Shown: piece by piece, positions 4,928-7,523 of the stretch
How positions within the stretch are numbered: position 1 is the first letter of the stretch
Layout of the letters: the number at the start of each line of letters is the position of its first letter
From: Phycisphaerales bacterium
Lineage (GTDB): Bacteria > Planctomycetota > Phycisphaerae > Phycisphaerales > SM1A02
NCBI GenBank assembly: GCA_018882625.1
Contig: VERO01000105.1
Location: 1 to 7,523, forward strand
DNA: 7,523 nucleotides
Reading direction: 5' to 3'
Translations under genes and position numbers: made by a program
The notes under the pieces: generated by a model
What the model was told of the DNA's origin: nothing
What the model saw: only the letters and a program-made list of their open reading frames with translations
Databases searched by the model: none

Positions 4928-6379
4928 ATGCACGATTCGGTGACAGTGCGCATCCATGGCGCCGCAGGAGAGGTGACGGGATCGTGCTACGAGCTCAGCA
5001 CGCCGCGTGCGAGGGTGCTCGTCGACTTCGGCATGTTCCAGGGTTCGCTTGCGCAGGAGACGCGCAACCTCACGCCGCCCGACATTGCGTTCGCCGATGT
5101 CGACGCGGTCGTGGTGACGCATGCGCATGTCGACCATGTCGGGCGCCTCGGCATGCTCGACGCGCTCGGCTTCGATGGGCGCATCATCTGCACGCCACCC
5201 ACGGCGGACCTGCTGCCCCGAGTGCTGATCGGCTCCGCAACGCTGCAGCGCCTCCGGCTCGAGGAGCACGCCAGCGGCACGCTGCCTGACGCGCGCGTGG
5301 TCGAGCCGGCGCACCTCGTGACGCCGCGCGTCATCCGCACGGGGCCGCCACCGGTGCTGTTCGGGCACCGTGCCGCGGAGCGCATCGTGCGCCGCATCGA
5401 TGCGGTGCCCTACCGCTCCTGGCGCGACGTGGCGGAGGGCGTGCGCGTGCGGCTTGTGGATGCCTCGCATGTGCTCGGCTCGGCGTGCGTCGAGGTCGAG
5501 GCCAGCGTGCCGGGGCGCGATCCGGTTCGCGTGATGTTCAGCGGGGATGTGGGCCCGGCCCGGCACCCGCTGCTTGCGGCGCATGGCATGCCCGAGCGCG
5601 CGCCGGACCTGCTCGTCATGGAGTCCACCAACGGCGGCCGCCGGTTCCGCGGCGAGGATCCGTGGGAGGCGATGCGCGCGATCATCGAGGAGGCGGTGCG
5701 CCGCGGCCAGCGCGTGATCATCCCCGTCTTCGCGCTCGGACGCGCGCAGTCGGTGCTCCAGCTGCTGACGCGCGCATCGCGCGGCGGCCTGCTGCGCGGC
5801 ACGCCCGTGTACCTCGACACCGCGATGGCCGTGCGCGCGAGCGACCTGCACATGCGCTACCCGGAGCTTCTCGCCGATGGACCGCAGCGCGATGTGCGTG
5901 CGGGGCGGAGCCCGCTCCACTTCGACGAGCTGCACACGCTGACGTCGCGCCGCGAGTCGGAGGCCCTCGACCGAGTGCATGGCGCCTGCATCATCATGGC
6001 GGGGAGCGGATTCTGCGATGCGGGACCGATCCTGCGCCACCTCGCGCATGCGATCGACCGCGACGATGCGCGCATCGTCTTCACCGGGCACCAGATCGAG
6101 GGGCTGCTCGGGGACGGCATCATGCGAGGTGCGACGCGGGTGGAGATCAACGGGGCGCAGCGCGATGTGCGCGCGCGCATCGACCGCATCGAGGGCGTGT
6201 CAGGCCATGCGGATGCGGACGACCTCATCGACTGGGTCAGCGCGATGCCCGGGAAGCCTGCGCGGGTCGCGCTCACGCACGGCACCGCAGATGGACGGGC
6301 CGCATTCGCGAAGGCGCTGTCGGCGCGACTCGGCATCGATGCGCTCGAGCCTTCGATCGGCGACGCCATTGCGCTGTGA
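4928..6379 (+). CDS. Metallo-beta-lactamase/beta-CASP RNase-type hydrolase
   Basis: A 483-residue two-metal (zinc) phosphodiesterase-type enzyme of the family that includes bacterial TTHA0252-like RNases and the CPSF73 nuclease. Its likely role is cytoplasmic RNA cleavage or decay. All motifs are present in order. GAAGEVTGSCYEL is at the N-terminus, followed by T-H-A-H-V-D-H (H65, H67, D69, H70), DASHVLGSA (H181) and FSGDVG (D207). Motif A is MESTNGGR (E232), where the family often has ESTYG. IIPVFALGRAQSVLQLL lies in the inserted beta-CASP domain, and GSGFCDAGPILRHL and TGHQIEGLLG follow. Motif B is SGHADADDLIDW (H427) and motif C is ALTHGTADG (H451). The length suits the bacterial family without a KH or other added domain. 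ATG at 4928 begins exactly at the conserved first strand. The frame is open further upstream, but that stretch is antisense to the copper protein. There is no Shine-Dalgarno, so initiation may be leaderless. Confidence 0.93.
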   Translation: MHDSVTVRIHGAAGEVTGSCYELSTPRARVLVDFGMFQGSLAQETRNLTPPDIAFADVDAVVVTHAHVDHVGRLGMLDALGFDGRIICTPPTADLLPRVLIGSATLQRLRLEEHASGTLPDARVVEPAHLVTPRVIRTGPPPVLFGHRAAERIVRRIDAVPYRSWRDVAEGVRVRLVDASHVLGSACVEVEASVPGRDPVRVMFSGDVGPARHPLLAAHGMPERAPDLLVMESTNGGRRFRGEDPWEAMRAIIEEAVRRGQRVIIPVFALGRAQSVLQLLTRASRGGLLRGTPVYLDTAMAVRASDLHMRYPELLADGPQRDVRAGRSPLHFDELHTLTSRRESEALDRVHGACIIMAGSGFCDAGPILRHLAHAIDRDDARIVFTGHQIEGLLGDGIMRGATRVEINGAQRDVRARIDRIEGVSGHADADDLIDWVSAMPGKPARVALTHGTADGRAAFAKALSARLGIDALEPSIGDAIAL

Positions 6380-6470
6380 CGCTCCGCGGGGCCGTGCGCC
6401 CGGATGGCGCCGTGCCGGATGCGAGGTCAGGTTCGGGTGGTGACGCCGCGCGCGCAAGTCCTCACCGGAC
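6380..6470. other. Short gap between convergent genes, no clear terminator
   Basis: These 91 bases separate the stop of the beta-CASP gene from the stop of the STAS gene. I see a weak 5-base-pair hairpin at 6457-6471 (AGTCC, five-base loop, GGACT) that reaches into the STAS stop codon. There is also an imperfect direct repeat of GCCGTGC...CCGGATG at 6391-6406 and 6409-6421. Neither is followed by a T-run on either strand, so bidirectional termination cannot be assigned. Confidence 0.4.
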
Positions 6471-6815
6471 TCATGCGGTGGCACGCGACTCGATCGCGAA
6501 GAGCCGGTCAAACCCCATGCGCGTGAGCAGCCCGAGGAACTCGGCGCCGGGCGCACTCACGCGCAGCTCGATGCGTGCGTCACGGCACGTGCGATGCAGG
6601 CGCAGCAGCGCCTCGAAGCCTGCGCTCGACATGGCCAGCACGCGCGACACGTCAAGCCTGACGTGGGAGACGATTCGGTCGCGCGATGCCACGGCACGCT
6701 CGAGCTGAATCTGCAGTCGCTGTCCCGCCTCTGCGGAGATCATCTCGCACTCGATGGTCAGTTCGAGGAGGTGCCCACGGGTGTTCGCGCGAAGCAGTTC
6801 GGTGGCGGTGTTCAT
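6471..6815 (-). CDS. Single-domain STAS protein (anti-anti-sigma factor-like)
   Basis: A 114-residue protein that is almost entirely one STAS domain, the fold of SpoIIAA/RsbV. Such proteins bind anti-sigma kinases or other partners and are switched by phosphorylation of one serine. Visible landmarks are HLLELTIECE as first strands, an amphipathic helix (AEAGQRLQIQLERAVA), then VRLDVSRVLAMSSAGFEALLRLH. The block MSSAGFEALL aligns with the usual I-D-S-A-G-L-x-A-L-L. The phospho-acceptor corresponds to S64, while the preceding aspartate is replaced by S63. RIELRVSAPGAEFLGLLTRMGF and DRLFAI complete the fold. The start is ATG at 6815, with GGAG seven bases upstream. It lies 27 bases downstream of parB on the same strand, so cotranscription is likely. 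No partner kinase is in the window, so a role in general stress, polarity or segregation cannot be separated. Confidence 0.85.
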   Translation of the reverse strand: MNTATELLRANTRGHLLELTIECEMISAEAGQRLQIQLERAVASRDRIVSHVRLDVSRVLAMSSAGFEALLRLHRTCRDARIELRVSAPGAEFLGLLTRMGFDRLFAIESRATA

Positions 6816-6822
6816 GCGATCA

Positions 6823-6826
6823 CTCC
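6823..6826 (-). promoter_or_regulatory. Shine-Dalgarno GGAG of the STAS gene
   Basis: GGAG lies seven bases before ATG at 6815, in the 27-base spacer after the parB stop. It fixes the STAS start and shows independent ribosome entry on a likely parB-STAS message. Confidence 0.55.
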
Positions 6827-6842
6827 GGCAGGACTGAACCTC

Positions 6843-7523
6843 TCATCGACCGCGCGGGCGGTCCGATGCCTCAAGATCGAATCCAATTCGGTCCATCAGG
6901 CCCTCAAACTGAGCATGCGACGAAAACTTGATGGTCATGGAGCCCGATCCAGGCTTGCGACCCGACTTGAGCTCGACCTCGTTGCCGAGGTGCGCGGCGA
7001 TGCGGCGCTCCAGATCGGCGATCTGGGCAGAGATCACGCGCCCCGAGCTCCCAAGACGGTTCGGAGTCCCTGCCGAGGTCGCGCTCGCCGCAGCGCGCGC
7101 CTCACGCTCTAGTTCTCGGACGCTAAGACCTTCTCCGATTGTTCGCGTCAGGAGAAGGCGCCTCTTTGAAACGTCCGATAGTCCTAGAAGTGCCTTCGCG
7201 TGACCTGTGGTGATCGCGCCTTCCCGGAGTGCGCCTGCGGTGTGTGGATCCAAGTCATTGAGGCGCAGGAGGTTGGCGACTGTAGACCGATCAAGGCCCA
7301 CTCGAGATGCGAGATCCTGCTGCGACAGATCGAACTCGTGCATCAGCCGCTGGAGCCCATGGGCGCGCTCCATCGGATTGAGATCCTCGCGCTGCACGTT
7401 CTCGATGAGCGCCAACACAGCCGAAGTCCGATCATCGACGGTCTGGACCATGGCGGGTATTGCACTCCTACCCAGCATGGTGAATGCCCGCAGTCGGCGC
7501 TCACCCGCGATCAGTTCGTAGAG
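6843..7523 (-). CDS. parB: Chromosome-partitioning protein ParB (N-terminus off the window)
   Basis: ParB is the DNA-binding, CTP-dependent clamp of the ParABS system; it loads at parS sites near the replication origin and works with the ATPase ParA. The gene runs off the right edge, leaving 226 C-terminal residues; comparison with typical ParB lengths (about 280-300) suggests 60-80 residues are missing. The visible part begins LYELIAGERRLRAF, the arginine-rich nucleotide/clamp motif, and continues IPAMV and ALIENVQREDLNPMERA. A helix-turn-helix follows at visible residues about 65-87 (DLSQQDLASRVGLDRSTVAN), then TTGHAKALLGL. A linker rich in Ala, Ser, Thr and Gly leads to a C-terminal dimerisation region (GSMTIKFSSHAQFEGLMDRI). 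An in-frame ATG at 7478 falls inside the conserved domain and is not the true start. Several stretches here look less GC-rich than the beta-CASP gene. parA is expected just upstream, beyond the edge. No parS sequence was seen. Confidence 0.95.
   Translation of the reverse strand, partial: LYELIAGERRLRAFTMLGRSAIPAMVQTVDDRTSAVLALIENVQREDLNPMERAHGLQRLMHEFDLSQQDLASRVGLDRSTVANLLRLNDLDPHTAGALREGAITTGHAKALLGLSDVSKRRLLLTRTIGEGLSVRELEREARAAASATSAGTPNRLGSSGRVISAQIADLERRIAAHLGNEVELKSGRKPGSGSMTIKFSSHAQFEGLMDRIGFDLEASDRPRGR

Noticed and set aside
4721..6091. Long minus-strand open frame of about 450 codons
   Set aside because: It is antisense to the beta-CASP enzyme, with Arg/His/Ala-rich composition and no recognisable domain.
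6391..6421. Imperfect direct repeat in the convergent gap
   Set aside because: Copies of 16 and 13 bases differing by a three-base gap are plausible by chance in GC-rich sequence, and no third copy was seen nearby.
6457..6471. Possible terminator hairpin at the STAS gene end
   Set aside because: Only five base pairs, overlapping the stop codon, with no T-run on either strand.
5485..6708. Plus-strand open frame of about 400 codons in a second frame
   Set aside because: It is a frame-shifted shadow of the beta-CASP gene that runs on into antisense of the STAS gene; Arg/Ala-rich and without motifs.
6816..7523. parS site near parB
   Set aside because: I found no match to the conserved GTTTCACGTGAAAC-type palindrome. 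CACGTG hexamers elsewhere in the window lack the flanking TTT/AAA.
1..7523. Mobile element, CRISPR array, tRNA or rRNA
   Set aside because: No terminal inverted repeats, transposase motifs, regularly spaced repeats or tRNA-like cloverleaf were noticed on reading both strands; a tRNA scan was not possible here.

Overview
The window is GC-rich, densely coding bacterial chromosomal DNA. Genes abut or overlap almost everywhere, and no stretch above 100 bases lacks a gene. No rRNA, tRNA, CRISPR array, transposase or phage gene was seen. The gene mix is a chromosomal ParB, a long human-type deoxyribose-phosphate aldolase, a secreted azurin-like copper protein and tiny membrane-anchored proteins of no recognised family. 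Together with the high GC this fits a planctomycete, possibly a Phycisphaerae-like lineage. That placement is inference from style and needs a protein search.

Layout. (1) Bases 2-631, plus strand: the C-terminal part of an Arg/Gly/Phe-rich, probably RNA-binding protein whose beginning lies left of the window. (2) Bases 618-4904, minus strand, read right to left: six tightly packed genes. They encode a secreted azurin-like copper protein (4904-3978), a WbpA-like UDP-sugar 6-dehydrogenase (3981-2602), three small exported or membrane-anchored proteins of unknown function (2564-2358, 2351-2055, 2058-1639) and deoxyribose-phosphate aldolase DeoC (1637-618). Two junctions are 4-base ATGA stop/start overlaps and another is a single base. 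The only gap, 37 bases at 2565-2601, carries a GC-rich hairpin that may split the run into two units. (3) Bases 4928-6379, plus strand: a metallo-beta-lactamase/beta-CASP ribonuclease-type enzyme, divergent from the copper protein with only about 23 bases between starts. (4) Bases 6471-7523, minus strand: parB, cut by the right edge, followed after 27 bases by a single-domain STAS protein, probably one transcript.

How the genes might work together. The ParB/STAS pair belongs to chromosome segregation, with the STAS protein a possible regulatory add-on. The RG/FG-rich protein and the beta-CASP enzyme both suggest RNA handling, but they are not adjacent. The most unusual part is the trio of small envelope proteins feeding into deoC. 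Two of the three look like diverged tandem copies of one short beta-strand-rich module behind an N-terminal membrane segment. I cannot name this family, and it is the best candidate here for something undescribed.
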